24,174 bases of DNA from Veillonella sp. AM51-8BH (GCF_003463825.1 NZ_QSDY01000029.1:1-24174), one strand, 5' to 3'. Positions 15,758-23,571 are shown, counted from the first letter of the stretch. Notes: a model not told the origin generated them from the letters alone. A program made the numbers and translations.

Positions 15758-17131
15758 TTATTTCTTTTTGAAAGTATCATCAGTTACCCAATTTTCTTTC
15801 ACAATTTGCTTGCTACGGCCTACGGCTAACGCCTTATCTGGTACATTTTTAGTAATGGTAGAACCTGCACCTACATAGCTATAATTACCTACTGTTACAG
15901 GAGCTACTAAATTACTATTACAGCCTACGAAAGCGCCATCGCCAATTGTAGTACGATGTTTAACTTTACCATCATAGTTTACAGTAATCGTACCGCAGCC
16001 AATATTAACACCAGAGCCTACGTCGCTATCGCCGATGTAGGAAAGATGTGGGAACTTAGTACCTTCCCCAACATTGGAGTTTTTAACCTCTACGAAGTTA
16101 CCTACATGGACCTTGTTACCAAGCACGGTATTAGGGCGCAAGTGAACATATGGACCTACATCTACACCGTCTTTTACTTCGCAGTCATGACCATATGTGA
16201 AGTGAATAATCGTATCATTACCTACTTTTACATTCGTCAAACGAGTATGTGGACCAATTTCACAGCGCTCACCAATGACAGTATTTCCTTCGAGGATTGT
16301 GCCAGGATGCAAGATTGTATCGGCCCCTACTGTTACCTCTGGAGCTACATATGTATTGGCTGGATCAATAATAGTAACACCAGCTGTCATTAGCTCAACA
16401 TTTTTACGATGTTTCAAAATAGCTTCGGCTTCCGCTAATTGCAAGCGAGAGTTTACGCCTAGAGACTCTTCAAAGTCCTTTGTCATATACGCGCTTACCT
16501 TGTCGCCATCATTTACAAGAATACCAACTACATCAGTGATATACAATTCACCTTGTGCATTATCATCAGATAATTGATCTAAGCAAGGCCATAATTTTTT
16601 ACTATCAAAAGCATACATGCCTGTATTAACTTCTTGAACAGCTAATTCCTCTGGTTTACCATCTTTTTGCTCTACAATGCGAACTACAGAACCTGCTTCA
16701 TTGCGGATAATACGTCCATAACCTGTTGGATCCGGCATATGAGCTGTTAAAATTGTCGCTGCTGCACCAGAATTTTTATGTTCTTCTAACAGTGCTTCTA
16801 AACTTTCTTTTGTAACAAGTGGTGTATCGCCACAAAGTAATAAGATAGTACCATCATAATCACCAAGCACTGGTTGAGCCATTTTTACAGCATGACCTGT
16901 ACCATTTTGCTCTTCTTGACGAACGAATTCAGCGCGGTCACCCAAGTAATTTTGAACAGCATCACCGCCAAAGCCTACGATAACCACATCGCGATTTGTA
17001 CCGATAGACTGAACCGTTTCAAGAACGCGCTCTACCATCGCCTTACCGCCAACCTTGTGCAATACCTTTGGCAATTTAGACTTCATGCGCGTGCCCTTAC
17101 CAGCAGCTAAAATAAGGCTTGCAATATTCAT
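15758..17131 (-). CDS. glmU: Bifunctional UDP-GlcNAc pyrophosphorylase / GlcN-1-P acetyltransferase
   Basis: This enzyme acetylates glucosamine-1-phosphate and then uridylylates it, giving UDP-GlcNAc for peptidoglycan and lipopolysaccharide. The N-terminal uridyltransferase domain (1-~230) has LILAAGKGTRMKSKLPKVL at residues 6-24, LLLCGDTPLV near 98 and EVNTGMYAF near 167. The C-terminal half is a left-handed beta helix with repeated hexapeptides, with HLRPNTVLG, VEVKNSNVG and YDGKVKHRTTIGD in the acetyltransferase site. Its 457 residues are the normal full length. The ATG has AGGAG 7 nt upstream. It lies between purR and prs, as in B. subtilis (purR ... gcaD-prs). Confidence 0.98.
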   Translation of the reverse strand: MNIASLILAAGKGTRMKSKLPKVLHKVGGKAMVERVLETVQSIGTNRDVVIVGFGGDAVQNYLGDRAEFVRQEEQNGTGHAVKMAQPVLGDYDGTILLLCGDTPLVTKESLEALLEEHKNSGAAATILTAHMPDPTGYGRIIRNEAGSVVRIVEQKDGKPEELAVQEVNTGMYAFDSKKLWPCLDQLSDDNAQGELYITDVVGILVNDGDKVSAYMTKDFEESLGVNSRLQLAEAEAILKHRKNVELMTAGVTIIDPANTYVAPEVTVGADTILHPGTILEGNTVIGERCEIGPHTRLTNVKVGNDTIIHFTYGHDCEVKDGVDVGPYVHLRPNTVLGNKVHVGNFVEVKNSNVGEGTKFPHLSYIGDSDVGSGVNIGCGTITVNYDGKVKHRTTIGDGAFVGCNSNLVAPVTVGNYSYVGAGSTITKNVPDKALAVGRSKQIVKENWVTDDTFKKK

Positions 17132-17258
17132 AGTAATCTCCTATCTGTTATCTCTCATATATCTGACTTTTTAATAGTACTTACATCATATTAGCCCATT
17201 GTCCAATATGCGATATAAAGTCATTATATCTAACTATAATGTATCTAATATTAATTGT

Positions 17259-18077
17259 TTATTCTTCATCAAATACTGGTTCTATGTTAATTTTCTTTGT
17301 ATTTTCATCAATACCATAGAACGTAAATAATGATTCATAATCATCGATTAATTTTGGATTTGGCTCTGCCGTTGCTACAAGAACACCGGTCCCAACAACG
17401 ACACCACTCATTTCTAAAACAAGTTCTTTAAGACCTTTTGCTGTGCCCCCTGCTTTCATAAAATCATCGATAATTAAAACCCTAGCATTGGGAGGAATCG
17501 CTCTCTTTGTTAACGTCATGGTCTGAATACGACCAGAGGATCCTGTTACATAGTTGATACTAATAGCGGATCCTTCTGTTACCTTACTATCACGACGAGC
17601 AATGACGAGAGGTTTGTTGAAAGCTCGTGCTACCATGACAGCTAAAGGAATCCCCTTTGTTTCAACGGTCAGAATATAATCAGGGTTGCGGTCCATAAAA
17701 CGGGTCATAATGATTTCTCCAAGGCGTGTCATTACATGCCAATCATATAAGATATCAGACATGTAAATAAACCCACCAGGAATGATACGGTCTGGCTCCA
17801 TCAAGCGAGTTTGCACATCTCGTAAAATATCATTAGCTTGAGCACCCTTACGATGAGGAATGAAACGCACTCCGCCTGCTACGCCAGCTACGGTTTCTAA
17901 TGTACCAAGCTGAAAATGCTCCATAGACTGTCTCACACAGGTTAAGTCTTCACTAACCGTAGACTTTGCCATGCCAAAGAAGTCACAGAAATAATTTAAA
18001 GGAATCAATTTTTGCGGTGAATCAACTAACAATTTAGTCATTGCCACCATGCGTTCCACACGCCGTACTTTATCCAT
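17259..18077 (-). CDS. purR: Purine operon regulator PurR (PRTase-fold type)
   Basis: This is a Firmicute-type PurR, unrelated to the LacI-family PurR of E. coli: an N-terminal winged helix (about residues 1-75, beginning MDKVRRVERMVAMTKLL) followed by a phosphoribosyltransferase-like domain with the PRPP loop VLIIDDFMKAGGTAKG near residue 199. In B. subtilis PRPP weakens DNA binding; in Lactococcus the homologue activates. The frame is open to 18122, but the ATG at 18077 has AAAGGA 6 nt upstream and gives 272 residues with the usual N-terminus. A PurBox-like pair lies upstream, suggesting self-regulation. glmU follows after 127 nt, with no clear terminator between. Confidence 0.95.
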   Translation of the reverse strand: MDKVRRVERMVAMTKLLVDSPQKLIPLNYFCDFFGMAKSTVSEDLTCVRQSMEHFQLGTLETVAGVAGGVRFIPHRKGAQANDILRDVQTRLMEPDRIIPGGFIYMSDILYDWHVMTRLGEIIMTRFMDRNPDYILTVETKGIPLAVMVARAFNKPLVIARRDSKVTEGSAISINYVTGSSGRIQTMTLTKRAIPPNARVLIIDDFMKAGGTAKGLKELVLEMSGVVVGTGVLVATAEPNPKLIDDYESLFTFYGIDENTKKINIEPVFDEE

Positions 18078-18162
18078 AGAATTTCCTTTACCATTCATCA
18101 TATAACTATTGATTACACTCATGTAACAAATGTCATGAGTTATTTCAAATATATCTGTGTTT

Positions 18163-18217
18163 ATTATACCATAATTTCCGAATATTCGAGGTTATAGAAA
18201 CATTATAATTCGGCAAA
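18163..18217 (-). promoter_or_regulatory. Likely purR promoter with PurBox-like inverted pair
   Basis: On the minus strand TGGTATAAT (TATAAT at 18163-18168) is an extended -10, about 86 nt before the purR ATG. Just upstream lie two inverted sites: ATTTCCGAATATT (18174-18186, plus strand) and, on the other strand, TTTGCCGAATTAT (18205-18217), 18 bp apart. The PurBox consensus known from Bacillus and Lactococcus is AWWWCCGAACWWT, in inverted pairs about 16-17 bp apart. The first matches at 12 of 13 positions, the second at 10. The exact 10-bp palindrome CGAATATTCG (18179-18188) overlaps the first box. There is no good -35 hexamer, consistent with a regulated promoter. Confidence 0.6.
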
Positions 18218-18300
18218 ATAAAAACTCTCTAGTCCTCATATAATACTGTAAGTTTAGACCTTATAGTCTATTACACTATTATATGTACTAGAGAGTTTTT
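18215..18300 (-). terminator. Long-stem terminator after the 3D-domain gene
   Basis: Almost the whole of 18220-18300 folds on itself. AAAAACTCTCTAGT (18220-18233) pairs with 18287-18300, CATATAATA (18237-18245) with 18277-18285, TGTAA (18247-18251) with 18271-18275, and TAGAC (18255-18259) with 18266-18270, around a 6-nt loop. On the minus strand it starts 2 nt past the stop of the 3D-domain gene and ends in five T. It is far longer than an ordinary terminator hairpin. Confidence 0.8.
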
Positions 18301-18301
18301 A

Positions 18302-18910
18302 TTATAAAACGTAAACCTTCACAGTTTGACGACCAAACTGCAATGCTTCAGAACGAGAATCATAAGCTAAGTCAATTCTATGACCTTTGATAGCGCCACC
18401 AACATCATCAGCTACAGCATAACCATAACCTTCAATGTATAATCGCGTACCTAATGGAATTAATTTTGGATCTACAGATACGATGCCCTTCTTTAAGCGA
18501 CTACCTGTAGCCGTATAATTGCCATTGCCAGGATCTTGAGCAGAATAAGCACTAGCTTGCATAGTTAAAACTCGAGAGTATTTATTTGGCACACCATTAT
18601 GACTTAATTCTGTACCATGTCCACCATAACGAGTCTCCATCTTTTCTAAAGCATTCATCGTGCTAGGACCAACGCGACCATCTACAGCGAGTCCCTTTGA
18701 CTTTTGAAATTTCCGTACAGCTTGTTCCGTATTATGACCATAAATACCATCTACAGAATCATGTAAAAAACCTTGATGCTTTAACATGGTTTGCACCTTG
18801 CTAACATGGTGCCCCCGTTGTCCCCGATCAATCGTTTTTGCCAATGATACGGAAGATACCATTGTAGTCATACAAACAAGCGTACATGCGATAATTATTT
18901 TCTTAACCAT
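18302..18910 (-). CDS. Secreted peptidoglycan-binding 3D-domain protein
   Basis: This 202-residue exported protein is likely a cell-wall lytic or remodelling enzyme. Residues 1-25 form a signal peptide (KK, then a hydrophobic IIIACTLVCMTTMVSSVSLA). A type-1 peptidoglycan-binding domain follows (about 28-90, GQRGHHVSKVQTMLKHQGF, VDGIYGHNTEQAVRKFQKSKGL). The C-terminal 3D domain (about 115-202) has the aspartates in SVDPKLIPLGT, AVADDVGG and HRIDLAYDS; the fold resembles MltA-type lytic transglycosylases. The frame opens at a GTG (18916), but the ATG at 18910 has AAGGTGAGG in front. B. subtilis yabE, a 3D protein, lies near the same cluster. A strong terminator follows immediately. Confidence 0.88.
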   Translation of the reverse strand: MVKKIIIACTLVCMTTMVSSVSLAKTIDRGQRGHHVSKVQTMLKHQGFLHDSVDGIYGHNTEQAVRKFQKSKGLAVDGRVGPSTMNALEKMETRYGGHGTELSHNGVPNKYSRVLTMQASAYSAQDPGNGNYTATGSRLKKGIVSVDPKLIPLGTRLYIEGYGYAVADDVGGAIKGHRIDLAYDSRSEALQFGRQTVKVYVL

Positions 18911-19068
18911 ATACACCTCACCTTACATCAGTAGTATACTATACAGTTTTAAATAATCTATAAACCATATCGAGATAGTAATACAAAAAATGCATATATA
19001 ATGCACGTTTTTAACTATATCTCAAATCTAGTACTACATATATATCATAGAAATATAGTATAGCAATG

Positions 19069-19148
19069 AAAAATCTCCATTATAGTCTGCCCAATCAAGT
19101 AAAGTTTTTACGTTTTGATTATATAGACAGTCAATAATGGAGACTTTT
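19069..19148 (-). terminator. Long-stem terminator after nhaA copy 1
   Basis: AAAAATCTCCATTAT (19069-19083) pairs with ATAATGGAGACTTTT (19134-19148) over 15 positions with one wobble. Further inner pairing includes AGTCT with AGAC and AATCAA with TTGATT. It lies 18 nt past the nhaA stop, with T runs in both directions. Its size and plan are very like the hairpin at 18220-18300. Confidence 0.78.
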
Positions 19149-19165
19149 ATAATAACTATTTAATT

Positions 19166-20338
19166 TTAACAGTTATGATATACACCTATATGGCATTCCT
19201 TACGCTTAGCACCAATAATGCGTAAGTAAGTATAGCCAATAACGGCAGAAATGATGGAACCTATTAATACGCCACCTTTAGCCATCTCTTGAGCATGACC
19301 TGGATCAAAAGCTAAAACGGAAACAAATATACTCATAGTAAAACCAATACCACATACAATGGAGGTACCATAAATAAATTTCCAGTTAGCTTCTGCTGGC
19401 ATAGGTACAATACCTAACTTAATCATCCCAAACATAGCACCAAAGATACCAATTTGTTTACCTAAAATAAGGCCTAGTGCAACACCTAAAACAACAGGAT
19501 GTGTTAAATCTGCTACACCGAATCCAGCAAGACTTACACCGGCATTAAAGAAAGCAAAAATAGGAACAATCACAAAGCTTACCCAGTTAGATAAATAATG
19601 TTCCCAATGTTGCATTGGTCTAACATATTTACGACCAATCTTACCGCGTTCTGGAATTGTCATCGCCAAGATTACACCGGCCATAGTAGCATGTAATCCA
19701 GAGCGAAGTATACAATACCATAGAATCAAACCAAGAATGATATAGGATAAAGATCTAACATAACCAGACCGATTACAGTAAATCAATAAACCCGTTACAA
19801 CAACGGCACCAAATAAATAGAAAAGATTCAGATTTGATGCATAGAATATAGCAATAACGATGATAGCAATCAAATCATCAATAACAGCTAAGGCGGTCAA
19901 AAAGACCTTCATAGAGTTAGGAACTCTAGATCCTAATGCAGTTATAACACCTATAGCAAAAGCAATGTCTGTCGCTGTTGGAATAGCCCAACCATGAACA
20001 TACACTTCACTAGAGCCTGCAATAAGATAATAAATAATAGCAGGTACTAACACACCAAATAATGCAGCAATACCTGGCATAATACGCTTTGCATTCGTAT
20101 TAAGCTCGCCACTTACCAATTCACGCTTTACTTCTAACCCAACAAAGAGGAAGAAAATCGCCATTAATGCATCATTTACCCACTCCATAGTTGTTAGTGG
20201 ACCTAGTTTCAAATTAACAAGTGACATATACTGTGTCGCCAATGGAGAGTTTGCTACGATTAATGCAATAAGTGTAGCTCCTAGTAAAACAGCAGTCGCC
20301 GAACCAGGAGAACGTAAAAATACAAATATCCGTTCCAT
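19166..20338 (-). CDS. nhaA: Na+/H+ antiporter NhaA, copy 1
   Basis: This 390-residue inner-membrane antiporter exchanges about two protons for one sodium ion and supports salt and pH homeostasis. It has about 11-12 hydrophobic segments. The transport residues of E. coli NhaA are present: Asp124 in TATDIAFA (D133 in E. coli), Asp154-Asp155 in LAVIDDLIAI (D163-D164), and the lysine in LGLILGKQIG (K300). The pH-sensor cluster is also largely kept: Glu69, Arg72 and Glu73 in GLEVKREL, and Glu246-His247 in WEHYL. It starts with an ATG 28 nt after copy 2, so both are read from the promoter at 21593-21622. The C-terminal tail is cysteine- and histidine-containing (ECHIGVYHNC). Confidence 0.96.
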   Translation of the reverse strand: MERIFVFLRSPGSATAVLLGATLIALIVANSPLATQYMSLVNLKLGPLTTMEWVNDALMAIFFLFVGLEVKRELVSGELNTNAKRIMPGIAALFGVLVPAIIYYLIAGSSEVYVHGWAIPTATDIAFAIGVITALGSRVPNSMKVFLTALAVIDDLIAIIVIAIFYASNLNLFYLFGAVVVTGLLIYCNRSGYVRSLSYIILGLILWYCILRSGLHATMAGVILAMTIPERGKIGRKYVRPMQHWEHYLSNWVSFVIVPIFAFFNAGVSLAGFGVADLTHPVVLGVALGLILGKQIGIFGAMFGMIKLGIVPMPAEANWKFIYGTSIVCGIGFTMSIFVSVLAFDPGHAQEMAKGGVLIGSIISAVIGYTYLRIIGAKRKECHIGVYHNC

Positions 20339-20366
20339 ATAATTCCTTCCTAATATAATACGTTCA

Positions 20367-21521
20367 TTATTTATGCTTAAAAGTTCTTATTTTATATGCC
20401 AAAATTAAAACTATAGCACCTAATAAACCAGAAATAATAGAACCTATAAAGATACCAATTTTAGCCATTTCTTGATTAACACCAGGTGGAAATGCCAATG
20501 TAGCTACAAATAAGCTCATAGTAAAACCAATACCACAAACGATGGCAGTACCATAAACCTCTGGCCATGTTGTATTAGTAGGCATCTTGATAATCTTAGA
20601 TTTAACTAAAACGAAAACTGCAGAGAAAATACCAAACTGTTTACCTAAAATAAGGCCTAATGAAACGCCTAGTACAACAGGATGGAATAAATGATCTACT
20701 GAAACATCAGCAAAGGATACCCCTGCATTTAAGAAACTAAATAAAGGAATAATTAAAAAATTAACCCAATGCTTCAGTTTATCTGCCCATTTATGCATAG
20801 GATATACTGTTTCACCATCAAGTTTACCTGTTGCAGGAATTGTCATAGCTAACACAACCCCAGCAATAGTTGCATGAACGCCAGACTTTAATACAAAGTA
20901 CCAGAGAGCTGCACCTAATACACCATATAATACAGGTCTAACATATCCCTGTTTATTAGTATACCACAATGCACCGGTTACAATAGCCGCACCAATCAAG
21001 TATGGGAAATCAACACCTGCCCCATAGAAGATAGCTATAACAATAATAGCAATTAAATCATCTATAACTGCCAAGGCAGAAAGAAATGCTTTCATAGCTT
21101 GTGATACACGCTTGCCAAGCATCATAATAACGCCTATAGCAAATGCTATATCAGTAGCTGTTGGAATCCCCCAGCCATGTGTATACTCAGGAACAGAACC
21201 AGCAATTAAGAAATATACTAAAGCAGGTGTAACAACACCTGCAAAAGCGGCTAAGAGTGGTAATACTCTTTTTGAATTTGTATTCAATTCGCCAGAAATC
21301 ATTTCTGATTTAATTGCTAGCCCTACATAGAGGAAAAAGAGTGCCATTAACCCATCATTAACCCATTCCAATATATCCATTGGTCCCCAGTATACATGCA
21401 TGATGGAAAAATATTGATCTGCTAAAGGAGAATTTGCTATTATAACACCAAGAATAGCGGCAAGTAAGAGCATAATACCGCCAGATGATTCAGACTGAAT
21501 AAATGCTTTTATATAATTCAT
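20367..21521 (-). CDS. nhaA: Na+/H+ antiporter NhaA, copy 2
   Basis: This tandem paralogue of the downstream gene has 384 residues and aligns with it without gaps over the first 270. It keeps the ion-site residues Asp124, Asp154, Asp155 and the lysine in LGLILGKQFG. It differs at the positions known in E. coli as the pH sensor: GLEVKREL is GLAIKSEM (Glu69 to Ala, Arg72 to Ser), and EHYL is ADKL (Glu246-His247 to Ala-Asp). It may be an antiporter with different pH control; that is inference. I use the ATG at 21521, not the GTG at 21533, because MNYIKAF fits the family start; the ribosome site (AAAGTGG) is weak. It is the first gene of the two-gene unit. Confidence 0.95.
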   Translation of the reverse strand: MNYIKAFIQSESSGGIMLLLAAILGVIIANSPLADQYFSIMHVYWGPMDILEWVNDGLMALFFLYVGLAIKSEMISGELNTNSKRVLPLLAAFAGVVTPALVYFLIAGSVPEYTHGWGIPTATDIAFAIGVIMMLGKRVSQAMKAFLSALAVIDDLIAIIVIAIFYGAGVDFPYLIGAAIVTGALWYTNKQGYVRPVLYGVLGAALWYFVLKSGVHATIAGVVLAMTIPATGKLDGETVYPMHKWADKLKHWVNFLIIPLFSFLNAGVSFADVSVDHLFHPVVLGVSLGLILGKQFGIFSAVFVLVKSKIIKMPTNTTWPEVYGTAIVCGIGFTMSLFVATLAFPPGVNQEMAKIGIFIGSIISGLLGAIVLILAYKIRTFKHK

Positions 21522-21592
21522 AGTAACTACCACTTTCTCAATTATAAATATAAATACAAAATTCTATACATAAAAATCATTTATTTAAATTT

Positions 21593-21622
21593 ATTATATC
21601 ATTTCAGTTCGAAAATAATCAA
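21593..21622 (-). promoter_or_regulatory. Likely promoter of the nhaA pair
   Basis: On the minus strand TTGATT (21617-21622) and a perfect TATAAT (21593-21598) are 18 bp apart. The predicted start near 21586 gives a leader of about 65 nt before the first nhaA. I see no riboswitch-like structure in that leader. Confidence 0.65.
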
Positions 21623-21713
21623 TAAACTAATGATGAACCATGCGGATTAGGTCTAGAGTAATCAAACATTTGCGACATACTTATACTGATGGAGTAAGCT
21701 AATAAAATACTGA

Positions 21714-23039
21714 TTAATAATTATTCCCTCTGATCAAAGAAATTAAGAATCCAATAAGTGGAATGGTTAAACAAATGGCAGCTATACTATTTGTGATTGG
21801 ATTAGACCAAAGAGGCACAATAAAACCTAGGAGAACTAAAATACTATAAAAGATAGGTTTACGCCAAACATGTTGTAACTCAACGGGTGCTTTAGATTCC
21901 ATAGCACGAGATTTAACAAATTTCTTTATAATAGTCATCATAATGCCTGTTATAATACCTATAATAAGAACTATATCCCAGATGGCCCATAATATTTTAA
22001 GCACCATTGTATTATGATTATGAATATGGAGATTAATCATTGTAGTCATACCAGTAAAATACCATGGTATTGTTTTTGTAGAATACATATCCTTAACAGA
22101 ATCAGTATGTAAATTAGCATAGACAGGCTGTCCCAAAAACATAGCAGGATCATCATCATTTTCAGCACCTAAATAAAATGCATAGTGATGGTCATTAAAT
22201 TTGGATGGATAATCAATAGATATAAGCTGACGATCTGGATAAGCTTTAATAATGCGAGAAATAGCTTCGGATGGTTGTAAAATTTCGGATTGATCCGATG
22301 AAAGCTCTTGCTTTGCAGTATGTAGTACATCTGCATTATAGCTGTCATTGGCAATAAAAAATCCACCTATCCATACACCTGTAATACATAAGATAAATCC
22401 CCATACAGTAGCAACCATTGCAAACTCTCGATGCAATGAACTTAATTTCATATGATTTGACAATACTGCAGATTTTGCAAAACTTTTACGAAATGGACCA
22501 TATAAGAAAATACCAGAAATAATCGATAAAGCACATAAAAAAGATAAAATTGTTACAATATAAATCCCAGTTTTTCCGAGATCTAATCTTGTATGTAGTT
22601 GATGAAGCGTATGTAATACACTTCGAACCCAAGGATGAGCAGGTGTTTCATGATGGGTAGTAATGAGAGCCTTTGTTTCAGGATTATATAATGCATAGTC
22701 CCCTCCCATACCCATACGTGCTGGAGGTGCTACGGTAGCTGATGATTCAATAATACGATACCGTAAAAGATGTGAAGCACCCATGGCAGGAGAAATATTT
22801 AAAATATCCTTTGACGGATATTTTGCCTTAACTAGTAGAGCCCCTTCATCAGCATAATCAAAAATAGGTGTCTCTTCTTGCCCCATAGCCATTGAAGATG
22901 AGGTATGGTTCGTGCCCCCTTGAGCCCACGCATTTAATTCAGTTCTGAACATGAGGATAAGCCCTGTAATACAGAACATTAAGAAAAATATCACAGAAAC
23001 TATAGATAACCATTTATGGATTTTATAAATCTTAGACAT
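21714..23039 (-). CDS. PepSY-associated transmembrane protein
   Basis: This 441-residue integral membrane protein has the PepSY_TM plan: KIHKWLSIVSVIFFLMFCITG as a first membrane segment (about 5-33), a long extracytoplasmic PepSY-like region, a helix pair near 158-180 and 206-231, a second extracytoplasmic domain (about 232-340), then helices near 346-372 and two more before the C-terminus. Proteins of this family often sit with iron or siderophore genes and are proposed to act in reduction or transport across the membrane; no partner is present here and I see no clear Fur box. The ATG has AAGGAGG 7 nt upstream and its own promoter at 23063-23091. The C-terminus may be cut short: another frame continues into a hydrophobic stretch downstream. 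Confidence 0.82.
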   Translation of the reverse strand: MSKIYKIHKWLSIVSVIFFLMFCITGLILMFRTELNAWAQGGTNHTSSSMAMGQEETPIFDYADEGALLVKAKYPSKDILNISPAMGASHLLRYRIIESSATVAPPARMGMGGDYALYNPETKALITTHHETPAHPWVRSVLHTLHQLHTRLDLGKTGIYIVTILSFLCALSIISGIFLYGPFRKSFAKSAVLSNHMKLSSLHREFAMVATVWGFILCITGVWIGGFFIANDSYNADVLHTAKQELSSDQSEILQPSEAISRIIKAYPDRQLISIDYPSKFNDHHYAFYLGAENDDDPAMFLGQPVYANLHTDSVKDMYSTKTIPWYFTGMTTMINLHIHNHNTMVLKILWAIWDIVLIIGIITGIMMTIIKKFVKSRAMESKAPVELQHVWRKPIFYSILVLLGFIVPLWSNPITNSIAAICLTIPLIGFLISLIRGNNY

Positions 23040-23062
23040 ACATATGCCTCCTTCCTCATTAT

Positions 23063-23091
23063 TTTATACATCTATTCTTATATCAGTACAA
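23063..23091 (-). promoter_or_regulatory. Likely promoter of the PepSY membrane protein gene
   Basis: On the minus strand TTGTAC (23086-23091) and TATAAA (23063-23068) are 17 bp apart. The predicted start near 23056 leaves a short leader of about 17 nt that includes the AAGGAGG site. It faces away from the tRNA promoter. Confidence 0.65.
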
Positions 23092-23134
23092 TACAGATAC
23101 TACTATAGGTATTGAGTATATAAACAAGCTCCAC

Positions 23135-23172
23135 TTGAATGAACATATTATAGTATGATACAATATGTTCAT
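23135..23172 (+). promoter_or_regulatory. tRNA-Gly promoter overlapped by an 11-bp inverted repeat
   Basis: TTGAAT (23135-23140) and TACAAT (23159-23164) are 18 bp apart and predict a start near 23171, only 5 nt before the mature tRNA. ATGAACATATT (23139-23149) and AATATGTTCAT (23162-23172) are perfect inverted copies separated by 12 bp, spanning from the -35 to the start site. Confidence 0.6.
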
Positions 23173-23175
23173 CAT

Positions 23176-23249
23176 GCGGGCGTAGTTCATCGGTAGAATG
23201 CGAGCTTCCCAAGCTTGAGAGGAGGGTTCGATTCCCTTCGCCCGCTCCA
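23176..23249 (+). tRNA. tRNA-Gly (anticodon CCC)
   Basis: The 74-nt cloverleaf is complete. The acceptor stem GCGGGCG / CGCCCGC has seven Watson-Crick pairs, with discriminator T and an encoded CCA. The D arm is GTTC...GAAT, and the anticodon stem CGAGC / GCTTG closes the loop TTCCCAA, giving anticodon CCC. The T arm contains GGTTCGATTCC. CCC reads GGG glycine codons. The gene stands alone and is followed by a terminator 11 nt downstream. An open frame across it on the minus strand is only a translation of the tRNA. Confidence 0.96.
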
Positions 23250-23260
23250 TGCATAAAAAA

Positions 23261-23291
23261 CCATGATGTGATATACATCATGGCCTTTTTT
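23261..23291 (+). terminator. Terminator after tRNA-Gly
   Basis: CCATGATGT (23261-23269) pairs perfectly with ACATCATGG (23275-23283) around a 5-nt loop, followed by CC and a T6 run. It ends the tRNA transcript before the mop gene. Confidence 0.9.
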
Positions 23292-23354
23292 ATATATAAT
23301 GATATAATAAATATAAATTTGAATATATTGTATAATTCTTATAAGGAGCCAAAT

Positions 23355-23564
23355 ATGAAATTAAGCGCAAGAAACCAATTAAAAGGTACTATCGTAGAAA
23401 TTCAAGAAGGTGCCGTAAATGCAATTGTGAAAATTAATGTAGGTAACGATAATATCATTACTGCTGATATTACAGTTCAATCTGTTAAAGAATTGGGCTT
23501 AACAGTAGGCAAAGAAGTATATGCTGTTATCAAAGCTACCAATGTAATGGTTGGTATAGAATAA
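23355..23564 (+). CDS. Mop-domain molybdate-binding protein (molbindin)
   Basis: This 69-residue protein consists of a single Mop/TOBE domain, as in molbindins, which assemble into hexamers that bind molybdate or tungstate for storage or buffering in the cytoplasm. The pattern SARNQLKGTIVEIQEGAVNA, then ITADITVQSVKELGL and VYAVIKATNVMVGIE is typical (SARNxxxGxV start, V.A.IKAT..M end). I use the ATG at 23355, which has AAGGAG 6-7 nt upstream; the frame extends further up to 23268 but across the tRNA terminator. Several TATAAT-like elements lie in the AT-rich 60 bp upstream, none with a good -35. It has its own terminator. No mod transport genes are in the window. Confidence 0.93.
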   Translation: MKLSARNQLKGTIVEIQEGAVNAIVKINVGNDNIITADITVQSVKELGLTVGKEVYAVIKATNVMVGIE

Positions 23565-23571
23565 TAAATTT

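Noticed and set aside
15956..16393. 145-aa plus-strand frame inside glmU, and similar long antisense frames over ricT, prs and metG
   Set aside because: Each lies opposite a clearly conserved gene, with no ribosome site or recognisable domain; they are shadows.
23041..23134. Fur box upstream of the PepSY membrane gene
   Set aside because: Looked for because the family is often iron-regulated, but no sequence near the GATAATGATAATCATTATC consensus was found.
23078..23281. 67-aa minus-strand open frame containing GAGEGNRTLLSSLG
   Set aside because: It is the antisense translation of the tRNA-Gly gene, a well-known false gene pattern.
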